Assembly (NCBI RefSeq): GCF_963676685.1
Contig: NC_092346.1
Coordinates: 92,662,255 to 92,726,254, forward strand
From: Mytilus edulis
Taxonomy: Eukaryota; Mollusca; Bivalvia; Mytilida; Mytilidae
Direction of reading: 5' to 3'
DNA: 64,000 nt
This document shows, piece by piece, positions 23,715-35,241 of this stretch (its first letter is position 1; each line of letters starts with the position of its first letter). The notes under the pieces are model-generated. The model saw only the letters and a list, made by a program, of their open reading frames with translations. It made no database searches and had not been told where the DNA came from. A program made the translations under genes and the position numbers.

Positions 23715-23746
23715 AATAATTTACTTTACTTACTTACTTACTTACA
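23715..23746 (+). repeat. TTAC/CTTA microsatellite tail of the LINE
   Basis: TTTACTTTACTTACTTACTT and one further ACTTAC unit. This short tetranucleotide tail marks the 3' end of the LINE. Confidence 0.8.
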
Positions 23747-24499
23747 TATATTTTCAGCAAGTGATTTTGTATGATTTAAACTGTTCCTGTATGTAACAAG
23801 ACACCCGAAAAGCTATTTCCATTTTAATTTGCATTCCATACTGAATCACCGGAACTTGCTAAATCACCGGAACTTGCTGAATCACAATAAACCCAGACTG
23901 CGCCTCCCTTTGACAACACAGTTGCAGCACTAGTGGAGGTACATGGACCGTCATCATGACTGTTTTTCTGATTAAGAAACCCAAACGTTTTTTTATTAGA
24001 TCTCAACATTATAACTACATTTTGATTCTTTTCCACACATATTTGCAATATAAACAAATATGTCCCTGCATGTGGTACCGTAAATTTTCCGGTTGACTTG
24101 TCATATCCACTACCCGAATTGATATTTATATTTGGAAATTTGATTACTATTCCTGAAAGATTAGAGTATGGCGACACATTTCTAGCACGAAAACAACCAC
24201 AGGAACCTTTCCTATAATCAAAAACATAAAAGTAGTACAATTCTTTAATAAGTGAATATAAAACAGTTTTTTTATACTAGCTAAGCAGGCGATCTGTTAT
24301 TATTTGCAACATTACAAATATGTTATAGGCAAAAATATCCATACATGTATAAATACTTTTCATTTTTATTGAAACAAATCAATTCAGAAAAGTAAAACTA
24401 TTTCAGGCGTTGGCCAAACAAATTTGCTTCGACTAAATGAATGATTGTTGGTGTTTTACATCATATTAAGCGACGCTGTTATGGAATTCAAATTTCTTT

Positions 24500-24760
24500 T
24501 GTGCAGAGAGGCACTCAACTTGCAATCCAATTAAAATAAGGTAGGATGAAATTTGAAAAAACATAGGACAGGATTTTGAGTGAAATAAAAGCAAGATGAG
24601 CAAATTAGCATAAAAATAAAGGCGGATGATTAATGTATAAAAAAGTCAGGTAATACCAATTAAAAAAAAGCAGGAACGAATAAAGTGAAAAATCAAAAGG
24701 CAGGATAGAGATTACATTAAAAAATAATGCAGGACGATATTTTAAATCCAACCTTTAAAA
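24500..24760. repeat. Diffuse (A)GCAGGA(T/C) motif stretch
   Basis: In the intron of the pseudogene, GGATG, GACAGGAT, GCAAGATG, GGCGGATG, GTCAGGTA, GCAGGAAC, GGCAGGAT and GCAGGACG recur at about 20-40 bp intervals within A-rich sequence. The intact gene's equivalent intron lacks it, so it is probably an insertion of a motif-rich non-autonomous repeat. Confidence 0.4.
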
Positions 24761-25199
24761 TCAAATGATAGCTCCCTAAACCTTATAAAAAACTAAATCA
24801 GTCTAACATTAACAGATCTAACATTGTTGGGTTGATATTTAGACACATAATATAATCAGATTGTGTTTTCAGCCTTAAAAAGGTTGTATTACAATTACAG
24901 TTGATCCGATGGATGAAATCTGTCGTAGAGATGTCACTGGTTCAGACGCACTTATATGTTGTTTATAACGTAGCAACAACAGTAGATGATTCCAAAAGAT
25001 CTTTCTTACAGAAAGAACGGTCTGTTTTCATATTCTTTAATGGAAACGTTTTACACAGGAATTTGTATTCTTATCAAAATTTATTTTGCTTATATATATT
25101 TGTATATGTATATGCTTCGTAAAAATAATACAAATTCTTACCTGATTCACCAGATGACCCTTTCAAACCTTTTTCACCATTGGCACCCTTATGACCGGG

Positions 25200-25262
25200 T
25201 CACCTGTTTGGTCTTGCACGAGAAACTCCTGCACCGGAGGAGTCCTTCAGCTGGCCCCTAAA
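25200..25262 (-). mobile_element. Retroelement tail fragment cutting the collagen exon
   Basis: On the minus strand it reads GGGGCCAGCTGAAGGACTCC, then GCAGGAGTTTCTCG and GGTGACC, which is the diagnostic block of the family 1 PLE tail (compare 29855-29930 and 45906-45985). It joins collagen coding sequence directly at about 25200. Confidence 0.75.
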
Positions 25263-26039
25263 CAGATAAGATCACTATTAATTTTTATGATGGATAGAAT
25301 GAGATGTAAAATTGGGAACATGTCCAAAACAAGAGAAAATATAGCTTACTGAAAAAAAATTCCTGATGTGTTTTCAAAATACAATCAAATACCTTCTATA
25401 TGTCGCGATAAATTCATATTAATAAGTGAGAGGAGGGATAAAGATAAAAAAAAGTTTCTGAGTGGTCATCTTACTATATATGAGTATACATCAACACTTA
25501 AAATACTTTTTAATGCCAATATACTTCAGAGTTTTGACAGATTACATGTGAGCAATGTTATACAACCAAATGATATAGAAAAAAACAGCTCTACCAAGAG
25601 CACAATCATGATACACCCGTATTGGCATTTTGATGATTTGGAATATTTATAAGGCAATCTTTTAACAAGTTAGTAATATGGCTGTGTGACAAAACAAAAC
25701 GTGCATGATGAGTGATGTCCATATGAAAATAGCTTTGCGCAAGAAACAACGTTAACTGTTAAAAGTCCAATAACTCTGGCACAATAAACCATATATTTTC
25801 CAAACTATTAAAAAAATTTTGAGAATCCAAAACTTTATCTGTTATGCATTCGAAATTGTCAGTACGAAGATATATATATGAAACATAAACATCGAAAATG
25901 TAAGGTTCCAGATAAAACATAAGTAGAAGAAAAATAACCAAACCATGACAATAAAGAGACGAAAAGACAGACAACAGTTTAAAAATATCTACACTTTAAA
26001 CCAAAGACTGATCAACACAAATCACGAATCCCACCAAAA
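25263..26039. other. No recognisable gene
   Basis: Intronic relic of the C1q pseudogene. The open frame 25368-25652 (plus strand) has no motif and no splice partner; I do not call it a gene. Confidence 0.4.
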
Positions 26040-26330
26040 AAACCAAAAAAACCTGCTGCAAATGATAGCAGGTGCCCCAGAAAAATCAGGAGATCCTGCT
26101 CCATTCGAGACACCCGTTGATTTAACCAGTGAAAATTGCAATCATATTTGGAATCCTGCAATCATGTCATAATGTCGAGGAACAGTGACAAGAAAACGGG
26201 ATTGTTGCTATGAAAATTTGAGTATATTTGTGGGCATATCTGTCATACATATTCAGTAGCGATCAACCAAATAATGGTGGTGTCCGTTAAACTTTCAAAA
26301 CAAAAATACAGCTCCAATGTGAAAGCAGAA
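26040..26330 (-). mobile_element. Diverged Penelope-like element 3' fragment
   Basis: The reverse strand contains a piece resembling the RT end (TTTAACGGACACCACCATTA, compare TTTTATGGACGCCATCATGA in copy B2). About 180 bases later comes GGAGCAGGATCTCC, matching the GGAGCAGGATCTGC of the family 2 tail. It is heavily decayed. Confidence 0.5.
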
Positions 26331-28009
26331 ATGCTCTATATCGGTGAAACTGGAACCATATGTAGGCGATGTTTGTTTATTGCTACATACATATTGACGT
26401 AACAGGGTTGTACTTTGGGTTAATAATAACCAACTCTATAGTTCTATATAGTTCGACATGATATATGAAATACAAGTTAGCTAAATATATTAAAGCTTGG
26501 ACACTTTTGGTATGCACAAATACAATTTATTTAAACTAAAAAGAACTTTGAATACAGTAATTGATATTATTACAAATAAAACCAGAATTGCTGCAATTAT
26601 GATACTGGTAAACTGCTAGAATCATGGTGTATCAATATTCCTGTAGTATACTTTGGTACTTTATAAGCATTCTTAAATTATTCTTTGTTAAGTTAAGAAA
26701 CTATTAAGAAATTAAGTTCCAACTACGTCAAGCAAATCGAACTTGGAAGGAACTAGCTATCCTTTAAAGTCTTATTTGTTCATAAAAGCTCATAACAAAT
26801 TATAGTAAGTATATATCCTTGGCCTTAATTCATTCTCGAATTGAGAGTTCCTGGTAAAGGGAAATCCAGGCTTCGTACGCACCAAGTTTTTTAAAATCTG
26901 TTAAATGTTTTCACATAAGGAAAACTAAGAATTCAATATTCAGCCTTCAAAAATTAAACATGTCAAGCACAAAATCGCCCGAGTTAAAAAAAGGTATGAA
27001 TATATTTAACAAATTAACTTCCACAGACTCCATATCTGTCGGATAACAATAATAGTATGATAGGACTTGTAACATGGTGTTTGACTCGGATATGTGATGA
27101 GGTTTGCACAGTTTTTTGAGAGATCAATGATCTCCCTTTTCATTGTTGGTCGGGGTCTTACAAAAGGTACATTACTAACATTACACGGTTTTGGATTTCA
27201 AGCTGTGTTGTACAAGAATCTATAAAATATTTTGGGATGCTATGAAGAACAAAGACACTAAATTCATTCAAGTGTGGACATCACAATATAGCAACAAATT
27301 ACATAATAATTAATTATGTAATAATTATGTCATAATGAAATTATCACAATTTGAAAGATTTATCTTTCTTCTTTCTTTTGGTAACTCATTTATAAAATAT
27401 AAAGAAAGATGAGTGGAATTACATCACTTTAAAGTTGTTTGATTGGGAGTGAAAAATTCTTTGTATTGTGCTACCTTAACCGTTCGCATATATAAAAAAA
27501 GATATATGAACACATGTTTTTCAGGCATCATCAATGACTGTACCTTTATTTTTTCTTCCTATGTGTTACTAGGTATGTGATTTGTCATACCACAAACTGA
27601 CTAGATATGCTGTAAAGAATCTCAAGAATAAAGATAATCTTAAGACTATTGCAATTGTAAACAACGGTACATTCCTGGTTGAGTTTTCAAAGTACAAAAT
27701 CATTTTTTAATGTAATGGCATATTTATTCAGATGGGACAATCAAACTTTCAAAGAAGCAACTTCATTAAGTGATTTAGAAATAGCAACATGTCTGCTTAT
27801 AAAAAAAATGTTTATATAGTTATCAAAGGTACCAGGATTATAATTTAAAATAATTCAAAAAAGTTGTGCCAAATACGACTAAGGTAATCTATGCCTGGGA
27901 TATATGATTTTAAACATATTTTATTCATTAAGATATGAAAAGGATTGAGCAACAGGCACAGCCAGTATACCTTCTATATTAATATATTAGAACTTTAAAT
28001 TTCATATCT
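26331..28009. other. No recognisable gene
   Basis: AT-rich sequence inside the span of the C1q pseudogene. 27840-27905 holds a short piece of repeat R3 (AAGTTGTGCCAAATACGACT, then TGCCTGGGATA). I searched for the missing pseudogene exon 2 and did not find it. Confidence 0.4.
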
Positions 28010-28440
28010 ACGTCAGCTCAGATAGACTTCTGATCTTTAGTCAAAATTGATCGAAGTAAATTGTTCTCATTACCGATAATATACGTCATCGTATGGCCTT
28101 CAACAATTAGCCAAGCCAATACCGATTAGTCAGCTATAATAGGCCCCGCAATCACAAATGTAAAACAATTCAAACTAGAAAACTAACAGCCTAATTGATG
28201 TAAAACTTGAACAAAAACAAATATGTAACACAGTAACAAATTTAACGACAACCACTGAATTACAGGCTCCTGAATTAGGACAGGCGCATACATACAGATT
28301 GTGGTGGGGTTAAAGATGTTAGCGGGATCCCAATATCCCCTTACTTGGGACAGTGGTGTTGTAGTTTAATATAAGAACTTACTATAAAAATCAGCTGAAA
28401 AAGGTTTCATTCATGAGATGGATACAAACAGAAATATATC
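28010..28440 (-). repeat. Interspersed repeat R4 (minus copy)
   Basis: The reverse strand reads ATTCAGGAGCCTGTAATTCA, GTGGTTGTCG, GTTAGTTTTCTAGTTTGAAT, TGTTTTACAT, then a GAAGGCCATACG-like stretch. Plus-strand copy 59165-59510 has the same order. A part of R4 is also visible at 32145-32190. It appears to be an abundant bivalve repeat. Confidence 0.65.
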
Positions 28441-29074
28441 TTATAAAGTTATTGCTCCTAAATCAAAAAAAGGAAAAAAGAAGCCAACATTACAAATGAT
28501 GAATGAGGAAATCCGTTAAACTATCAGTAACAAGAAAGTTGCGTTCTATAATTGGAAGAGTAGACAGTGGCAAGGTACTTGTACTTGACATCCCAACAAC
28601 AAAAAGACACTAAGTACAGATCTTAGAGTACTCACATTTACTGACAGCTAGTTCAAAGCCAAACAGAACTAATCAAACAAATCATGCATCTAAGACTATA
28701 TTATCATTCATGTCACATCCAATATCCACTGGATTTAGTGTAAAGACGTCATAAACCGAAAGAGAGCTACATTACCTTGTGCAATGCCAAGATACATGAA
28801 TCGACACATTGTAGATCCAGGAAAGTGCATATGCATATTACAATTATATTTAGTTTATATTCTGATGACACATATCAAGTTGGTATACAGGCAAACATCC
28901 CTTTCCTAAATCCTGGATATACCAAGACAATAAGTAAGTCATACACCACGTTCGTGTGCGGACACACTGATCATAAATATATATATATAGTCAAATTACA
29001 ACTATTGAGCACCACCGAATTAAATTTTGCCAAAAACAAATGTACTTCCGGTTGTCCTGTTGCATAAAAAATAG

Positions 29075-29355
29075 TCAACACATTTACTAAATTTTATCAT
29101 CGGTATAAGGAAATAATTCGTAAATATAACTCAACATGCAGACATCGTATACGTTCAGGTATTTCACATCCAATCTTTTATGGTAATATTCTTTACAAAG
29201 CACAAAAATGTCAGTATTCACCCCAAAAGCTTACAAAACCTTTAAACAGGCTTATTAAAAAGGGATATAGTTACGATACTGTTATCAGGTCATTAAAGAT
29301 TGCATATCTTTGCTTTAGTATTGATTCAACTATAGGGTCTTTGCATCGGAACTAA
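29075..29355 (+). pseudogene. Penelope-like element RT C-terminal fragment (family 1)
   Basis: The last roughly 90 codons of the same RT as at 9650-10205 are open from FTKFYHRYKEI to a TAA at 29353-29355, closely similar in sequence to that copy. Upstream homology stops abruptly near 29072, so this is a severe 5' truncation. It lies on the plus strand inside the minus-strand C1q pseudogene. Confidence 0.8.
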
Positions 29356-30000
29356 AACAATTATTTAAAAAACAGTTGTTGGCATGACACGGGTTATGTT
29401 CTTCTCATATATTTTATGATAGTATGATACTAAACCCCTAACGGGAAGGATTGTGCCTGATATTCATATGATGAATACATAATCTTTCAATTAGTTTAAT
29501 TGAGGTCTGGAGCTGACATGTCAGGTAACTGCTAGTAGTCTGTTGTTATTAATGTATTATTGTCATTTTATTTATTTTCTTTTGTTACATCTTCTGACAT
29601 CGGACTCGGACTTCTTTTGAAATGAATTTGAATGTGCCTATTGTTATGCGTTTACTTTTCTACATTGGCTAGAGGTATTGGGGAAGGGTTGAAATTTCAT
29701 AAACATGTTTAACCACGCCGCAATTTTGCGCCTGTCCCAAGTCAGGAGCCTCTGGCCTTTGTTAGTCTTGAATGATTTTTAATTTTAGTTTCTTGTGTAT
29801 AATTCGGAGTTTAGTATGACGTCCATTTTCACTGTACTTGTATACATATTTTTTAAGGGGCCAGCTGAAGGACGCCTACGGGTGCGGGAGTTTCTCGCTA
29901 CATTGAAGACCCATTGGTGGCCTTCAGCTGTTGTCTGCTCTATGGTCGGGTTGTTGTTGCTGTGACACATTCCCAATTTCCTTTCTCAATTTTATTTTGT
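29356..30000 (+). mobile_element. 3' tail of the family 1 Penelope-like element
   Basis: It follows the RT stop and matches 10206-10870 block for block, including GTCAGGAGCCTCTGGCCTTT and GGGGCCAGCTGAAGGACGCC, and ends CTTTCTCAATTTTATTTTG. The minus-strand open frame at 29785-29976 is antisense to it. Confidence 0.8.
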
Positions 30001-30499
30001 TCCACTATGGACTATGCATATTGCCACCAATATTTAAATGTAAGCTATTGTCATTTGATATCAACTTATAACGGAGCATGATATTCTTACAAGATACAGG
30101 TATCAACAGATTGTAGATTCATGAATGTGTATTTGTATATAACACTAATATTAAGTTTGCTTTAATTTACTGATAACGAAATCAATATCAATACCAATAA
30201 AACAATATTCAATGATCTAATTACAGTGTTGAATGGGTAACCTTTTAAAGTTTACAGGATCGTTTCTAAATTTCCGGGCACGGTAAACAACATATCCGTA
30301 AAAATGAGGATGTGCTATCCTGTTTGAAATAAGTTTTATACAAGCACAACGAAGCCAAAATAGTATGTATGTAAGTATGCAGGTAAAACTTTAATTCATA
30401 AAAACACTGCATGTAGGTATACAAGTAATCAAATGTAATAGCTTCAAATAAATAAAAGTCAAAGGTCATCGTACACCATCTTAGTCTGCAAGAAAACCG

Positions 30500-30790
30500 T
30501 GAACTGAAATATTCAAGAAAAATGCAATATACTTGCCCCTATAAACATGTATATACAATAAGAGTTGATACAACACCAAGGTCTGCATACAAACTTGAAC
30601 TATGACAAAATAATTAATATTGAATATTCTGCATACACCAGGTTCGTATGCAGGCATACAGACCTGAGAAAATCTATGGTAAAAATAGTGTGAGCGTTTA
30701 GCATACACCATTTTGATATACAGGCGTACTAACCTGAGAAATGATAACTGATAAATTAGATGAGTTTTCAACATTCACCAGTTCCTTATC
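30500..30790. repeat. Diverged tandem repeat, three units of about 80-95 bp
   Basis: On the minus strand TTTCTCAGGTTAGTACGCCT, TTTCTCAGGTCTGTATGCCT and a weaker CATAGTTCAAGTTTGTATGC recur, each followed by a GGTGTATGC or GGTGTTGTA. The recurring TTTCTCAG|GT looks like a splice acceptor, but no conserved coding frame follows. It lies next to the pseudogene's exon 1. Confidence 0.45.
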
Positions 30791-31186
30791 CTTGAAAAGA
30801 GACATGTCAAATGAAAGTAAGAAGGGGGATATACCATACTTGTCACAGAAACATCAGACGAGAAACACTGTAAATGCTATTTTAGATATATATTGCAGAA
30901 AGTGAGACTGCCAAAATAATGTCGTTAAAAGTTGGTTGTAAATGGTAAAGGAGTTAACCAGTAATAAATTACCCGGTCTCTTAATTTCCATTAGATTTAC
31001 AGTGAGAACGCTGTAGTCATAGCAGAAACAGATATAACTATAGTAATCGCAACCATATAAACTCCTATCACTATAACACATGATGCATTTTTCCCATGCT
31101 TTCTTGTCATTTTCAATTTTGAGAAAGATGTATATGCTGTCATACCGTTTACTTGGTCTATGAAATGAAAAATAAACACCTTCTTA

Positions 31187-31280
31187 AAATACGACAGCGT
31201 CACACAAGTTTCAGTTGGATAAGGGACTTTCTGTTTTGAATTTTCCTCGGTGTTCGGTACTTTTGTGATTTTTTTTTTTT
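31187..31280. promoter_or_regulatory. Conserved 5' flank of the C1q pseudogene, then repeat R1
   Basis: On the minus strand, AACTGAAACTTGTGTGACGC then TGTCGTAT lies just upstream of exon 1; the intact gene has AACTGAAACTTGTTTCACAC then TTTCGTAT at 44111-44142. Conservation of this block in both paralogues suggests 5' UTR or promoter-proximal sequence. From 31205 repeat R1 begins (TTTTCCTCGGTGTTCGGTAC). Confidence 0.45.
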
Positions 31281-31820
31281 ACAATTATAGTAATTGCATG
31301 CATGTACATGCACAGGTAATTGATAACTAAAGAAGTAATTAATTGTGTCTTGCGTAATATATGCAATGTCATATATGTCCTTTTAGAAAAATTTAGTTAA
31401 AGATTTTGATAGCAGACGAAAAACTATTATTCAGCTTCGATAGGTAACAAAAAAATGAAGATAAGTTTTAAATCAGTAGTTGCCTAAAAATGAAACACTA
31501 ATTTTATCGAAATTAGTATAAATCAAGTTTCATGATAAATAATCCTTATAATTTTTAAGCCATACATTCTCATTTTCACAATGTTTCATTAATTGGATAC
31601 TATTTACTATCATCCGCTAGGGTTTCATAACGTTAGAACTATCCGTTTTTCACTGCCTGTTAATTTTCTAAAATGTTTGAGAGATTATGCACTTGACAAA
31701 GGATGAATACATAAATTTTCTCTTATATTCAGACTTTTCGGTATAATTTGTGATGTAGCTCTTTTCCGGTTTTTTTAACCAGTAAGATCGGAACCTTTGC
31801 ATGAGGAAAAGAAGAAATTC

Positions 31821-31880
31821 TTTGAGAGACTTTCCGTTTTGAATTTTCCTTGGAATTCAGTATTTTTGTGATTTGCCTCT
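31821..31880 (+). repeat. Interspersed repeat R1 (end fragment)
   Basis: GAGACTTTCCGTTTTGAATT, then TTCCTTGGAATTCAGTATTT and TTGTGATTTGCC: the R1 end. Confidence 0.65.
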
Positions 31881-33336
31881 TCACATGTCAAATTTTCAAC
31901 TCATGTCGTAACTAATGAGTTGGCGATTTTTCTCTGATTTTGTACAAACACGTGCCCAAAATGGAATAGGATTTCCTTACTTTCCCGGAGCACCTTAGAA
32001 TATTCCTTGTTCTTGTTGCAGTTTGTGTTGTTAATATTTTGCTTCTGTGTTGTGTTTTGTAGTTTGCTCTTTGTGATTTCTTCTTTTTAAGCGTTTTTGT
32101 CTTTTATTAATTAGCTTTACATTTTTTAGAACAACGTGTTTCAAGGGATAAAAGAAAGTGTGGTATGATTGCCAATAAGACAACTCTCGAGCAGATATTC
32201 GGCTTTCATTGTATATTGGAAAAAGTTTTTGTTACCACATTTCTTTTAAAAGAAAGAAAAAAGTTTTTCCTAAAAGTATGTTTCCGAAATTGTCGTCACA
32301 TTTTCAGCGCTCATCTTGTTTCTATGATGTTTTCACTGAATCAGATGGCCACAGACAACACTTAAAATCTCTTTTAGTTCTTTAAAACGTTTTGTTTCAT
32401 TTAGAAGAAATGCACAGAATCTTTTTGTCAAGTTGTGTAAATTATAGTTCTAGTTCAAAAATATATCCATCATTCAGAAAAATTGCTCTGCAGTATTGTA
32501 CAAAATTAGTCAATACACATCCATACCCCTATGGACAAGCCAAGAGCTGTTCCGAAAACTGTAATTCTTATTTGCATCTGCCCTAATCACTCTTTCCATA
32601 TCAAAATCAGTAAAACTACAACACCCAAACGTTTATTTCATCTCTCTTCTTTCATTTCCACCAAAATAAAATTCGAAGAAATGAGTGAGGAAGGGAAAGA
32701 AAAAATAGAAAAAATACACTGCAATTAAAAGGAACTATATTCGTAGACAACGAAAAGCGGGGTCATTAATTGCGGTCTTGGGCCAGATGTAATTGTAATT
32801 TGTATTTTTTCAAATTGTACAAGGCTATTGTATCTTCGACCGTAAATTTTCTGTATTGGAAACGTTTATTTTTGAAGTGGAGGCCATTTAAAACAATTCA
32901 TTACAACTCTGAAAGAAAGACGTCTGCGGAAACCTCAGAGTCGAAGTTGGTATAAAAAGCGTTGAAACTTGAAGGGTTCTTTAGTAGAAAACTAGTATTT
33001 TTGAGAGGAAATGATTTTGTATCGTTGAAACTTTTGTGTTGCTTAACAGAATGAAAGCACTTATATGCCACCGAAATCGTAGCCAGCAAGAACAGATGTC
33101 AGTACAATTTGAAATTAAGTGGCTAATATATGAATTTATATGACATCAATACATTCTCTTCTGCATATTGGTTAATTGTCTACTACTAACATAGTTTCAA
33201 TTACATATGTTAATTATCTTAAACATTTAAATATAACAACCGGGAAAAAAGGCAATAGTCTTGTCTGTCTTGATTTATGTACATAGCAAACGAACTTCTT
33301 TGAATATTAAACACATTTTGTCATTAAGCATATCTA
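31881..33336. other. No recognisable gene
   Basis: The short frames at 32165-32955 have no motif. 32145-32190 (GTGTGGTATGATTGCCAATA, AGACAACTCTCGAG) is a piece of repeat R4 on the minus strand. Nothing else is supported. Confidence 0.45.
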
Positions 33337-34234
33337 AAGCCTCGGTCACACCTTACCGGATAGCACGAACAGACGCATAACGGATTAAAAATAAAAGTTG
33401 TCCGTTAACAAAATTGTTATCCGTTGGGAGTCCGTTGATGTACTGAACGAATAAAACGGACGTGTAACGGATGCATAACGGACACACACCGGATATGCAA
33501 CGTACGAGAAACGGAAACGTACCGGACAGAACGGATGTCGAACGTACATCCAACGGACGAGTACCGCATAAAACGGACACCTAACGGAAGCGTACCGGAT
33601 AAAACGGATGAACAAGATTTACGGAAAAATCAAAGGCGACAATAATAATACATATAAATCGCATAAATATTCAAAATGTTTCTGTATAACTGATTTTGGT
33701 TTATTCTTCAAATTCCGCCAAAGGGCAGTGTCTGGTCTGAATAAGAACTGCTTGATTGTGAAGACGTGCCTATAAGTTCTAAGATCGATTATGAATAATA
33801 AGAATTTATGAACGAAAAATTTTCAACTGGCATTTATCCGTTTCAGATCCGTTCATCATCCGTTTTATCTGTTATACGTCCGGTAGAAGTCCGTTGGTGA
33901 ATTTATCTTCCAGACCTCCAACGGATGTATAACGGACATGTAACGGATATAAAACGGAAACGGAACGGACGAGTATCGTACAAAACGGACGCCTAACGGA
34001 CGTTCAAAGTTTTAAACATGCTCAAAATTTTCCATCGGACAGAACGGACGTCGACGGATAAAACGTACGCTTAACGGACATGCAACGGATAAAATGTACG
34101 CTTAACGGACATGCAACGGATATGGACGGACGTCTAACGGATAAGAACGGACGTATAACGGACATGAACGGATTAAAAAAAAGTTATCCGTTAGTCGTCC
34201 GTTCGAGCTATCAGGTAAGATGTGACCGAGGCTT
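33337..34234. mobile_element. 898-bp TIR element filled with an ACGGA motif array
   Basis: Left end AAGCCTCGGTCACACCTTAC and right end (reverse complement) AAGCCTCGGTCACATCTTAC form terminal inverted repeats of about 40 bp; a TA flanks each end (33335-33336 and 34235-34236). Inside, (A/C)CGGA-type pentamers recur at 33456, 33467, 33478, 33489, 33500, 33511, 33522, 33531, 33542, 33553, 33564, 33573, 33584, 33595 and 33604. More arrays lie at 33920-34180 and, on the other strand, near both ends and at 33835-33895. No transposase is encoded; all open frames are motif shadows. I infer a MITE-like element. Confidence 0.85.
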
Positions 34235-34389
34235 TAATGATATGATTAATGTATAAATCATGTCTCGATGCATACAAATGTCTAAACGCAGAATTGTGCT
34301 TTTTTGAACGCACGTCCTTCTCGGGAGTCTTCATAAAGTTAAATACCGAATAATCTTCTGATACCTTAAATGTATCAGAAAGCATTTGT

Positions 34390-35240
34390 TTTGGGTGGAT
34401 ATCGTTTTCAATATAATGTTACTTAATGTGTTACTCGGATCGAGAATATGATTAAAAACGATCACGACCGTCTATTGGTAACCATTTACTGTTAATTCAG
34501 AAATAGTAACGTGCATTTATTTGATTAAATGCTGCATACAAATAGTGCCATCAAAATGAAGAACGTGATTTTATATTTTTGCGACATAAATCTTGTTGCA
34601 ATTTTTCACAAAAACCAAAAATGGGAATTTAAAAGTACAAAAATGGCATAGGGTTAAGTACAAAATTTGAAATCATTACAGACTATTTCATATTACCACC
34701 GTTAGATGCTTTCAATGTGATAATTAAAAACCAAAAATTTATTCAAGCTAAGCTAAATCGAAGTAAGCCTTAAAAAAGGTAGACTTATCCTCTTGAAACT
34801 GTTGTTAACAAAAGGGAAAAGCATTACTTCCTATGATATTTTAAATTAAGAGTTATAAATGATATGATCTTGACAAAAAAATATTCACATAAAAAATGTA
34901 CCATGTAGATATAATCAATTACAATTAAGTACAATGTAATCTACATGATGACAATAGCTATTTTTAAAATGGAAACATAACGTCAACAGGAACAACCTTT
35001 CCCAAACAAATCGTGTTGGAAAAATCTATGGAAAATGTATCATATGTTATTCGTTTGATGTGTTTGAGCTTTTGATTTTGCCATTTGATTAGAGACATTC
35101 CTTTTTGAATTTTTCTCGGATTTCAGTATTTTTGTTATTTTAATTTTGCAGGTATCGAAACAAAACTATATAGATAACTTTAAATTGGTAACTTCTGTGT
35201 GTGGTGTGGATTATACTGTTCCTGTATGTATATATATATA
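34390..35240. repeat. Third, partial copy of the C1q gene 3' flank
   Basis: AATATAATGTTACTTAATGT, ACTCGGATCGAGAATATGAT matches 38105-38155. AAGCTAAGCTAAATCGAAGT through GGTCAACAGGAGC-like sequence matches 38825-39065. TGTTCCTGTATGTA at 35217-35232 matches the bases straddling the stop of the C1q exon (39183 onward). Similarity ends there, at a TIR element, so the C1q exon itself is missing from this copy. Confidence 0.65.
35025..35152 (+). repeat. Interspersed repeat R1
   Basis: ATTCGTTTGATGTGTTTGAG, CTTTTGATTTTGCCATTTGA, then TCTCGGATTTCAGTATTTTT. The equivalent place in the intact locus (about 39110) has no R1. Confidence 0.75.
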
Positions 35241-35241
35241 T

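Larger units (their letters stand above)
19050..23746 (+). mobile_element. Near full-length two-ORF LINE retrotransposon
   Basis: In order: a 5' leader, ORF1 with coiled coil and RRM-like fold, ORF2 with AP-endonuclease, RT and a C-terminal zinc knuckle, a short 3' UTR, and a TTAC-type microsatellite tail ending near 23746. The exact 5' end is uncertain and I could not identify a target-site duplication. It lies in what would be the 3' flank of the C1q pseudogene, whose last exon begins 30 bp beyond the tail. A 29-bp duplication and a second frameshift disable ORF2. Confidence 0.85.
23776..31143 (-). pseudogene. C1q/collagen membrane protein pseudogene (paralogue of 39176-44083)
   Basis: The minus-strand order matches the intact gene. 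Exon 1 relic 30973-31143: KLKMTRKHGK, then a hydrophobic helix and SAMT, with two extra bases before the conserved LME so that the frame stops early; the donor GGTAAT is kept. Exon 2: not found. Collagen exon relic 25142-25199: Gly triplets GHK GAN GEK GLK GSS GES, with a good donor (G|GTAAGAA), but everything upstream is replaced by a retroelement tail. C1q exon 23776-24211: acceptor TATAG kept, a one-base loss near 24187 shifts the frame, and a TAA at 23824-23826 replaces a Glu codon, removing the last 16 residues, including the final SFSG strand. An 18-bp tandem duplication (23844-23879) adds six residues. Several independent lesions make function unlikely. The family role (innate recognition) is described at the intact gene. 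Confidence 0.85.

Noticed and set aside
26940..28800. Exon 2 of the C1q pseudogene
   Set aside because: I looked on the minus strand for the stalk and GEK GNV GEN-type triplets between 25.3 and 30.9 kb and found nothing convincing; reported as missing.
33353..33615. Overlapping minus-strand frames rich in Arg, Tyr and Val (FIRYASVRCPF and similar)
   Set aside because: They are translations of the ACGGA motif array; the repeated peptide follows from the DNA period, with no start context or family match.
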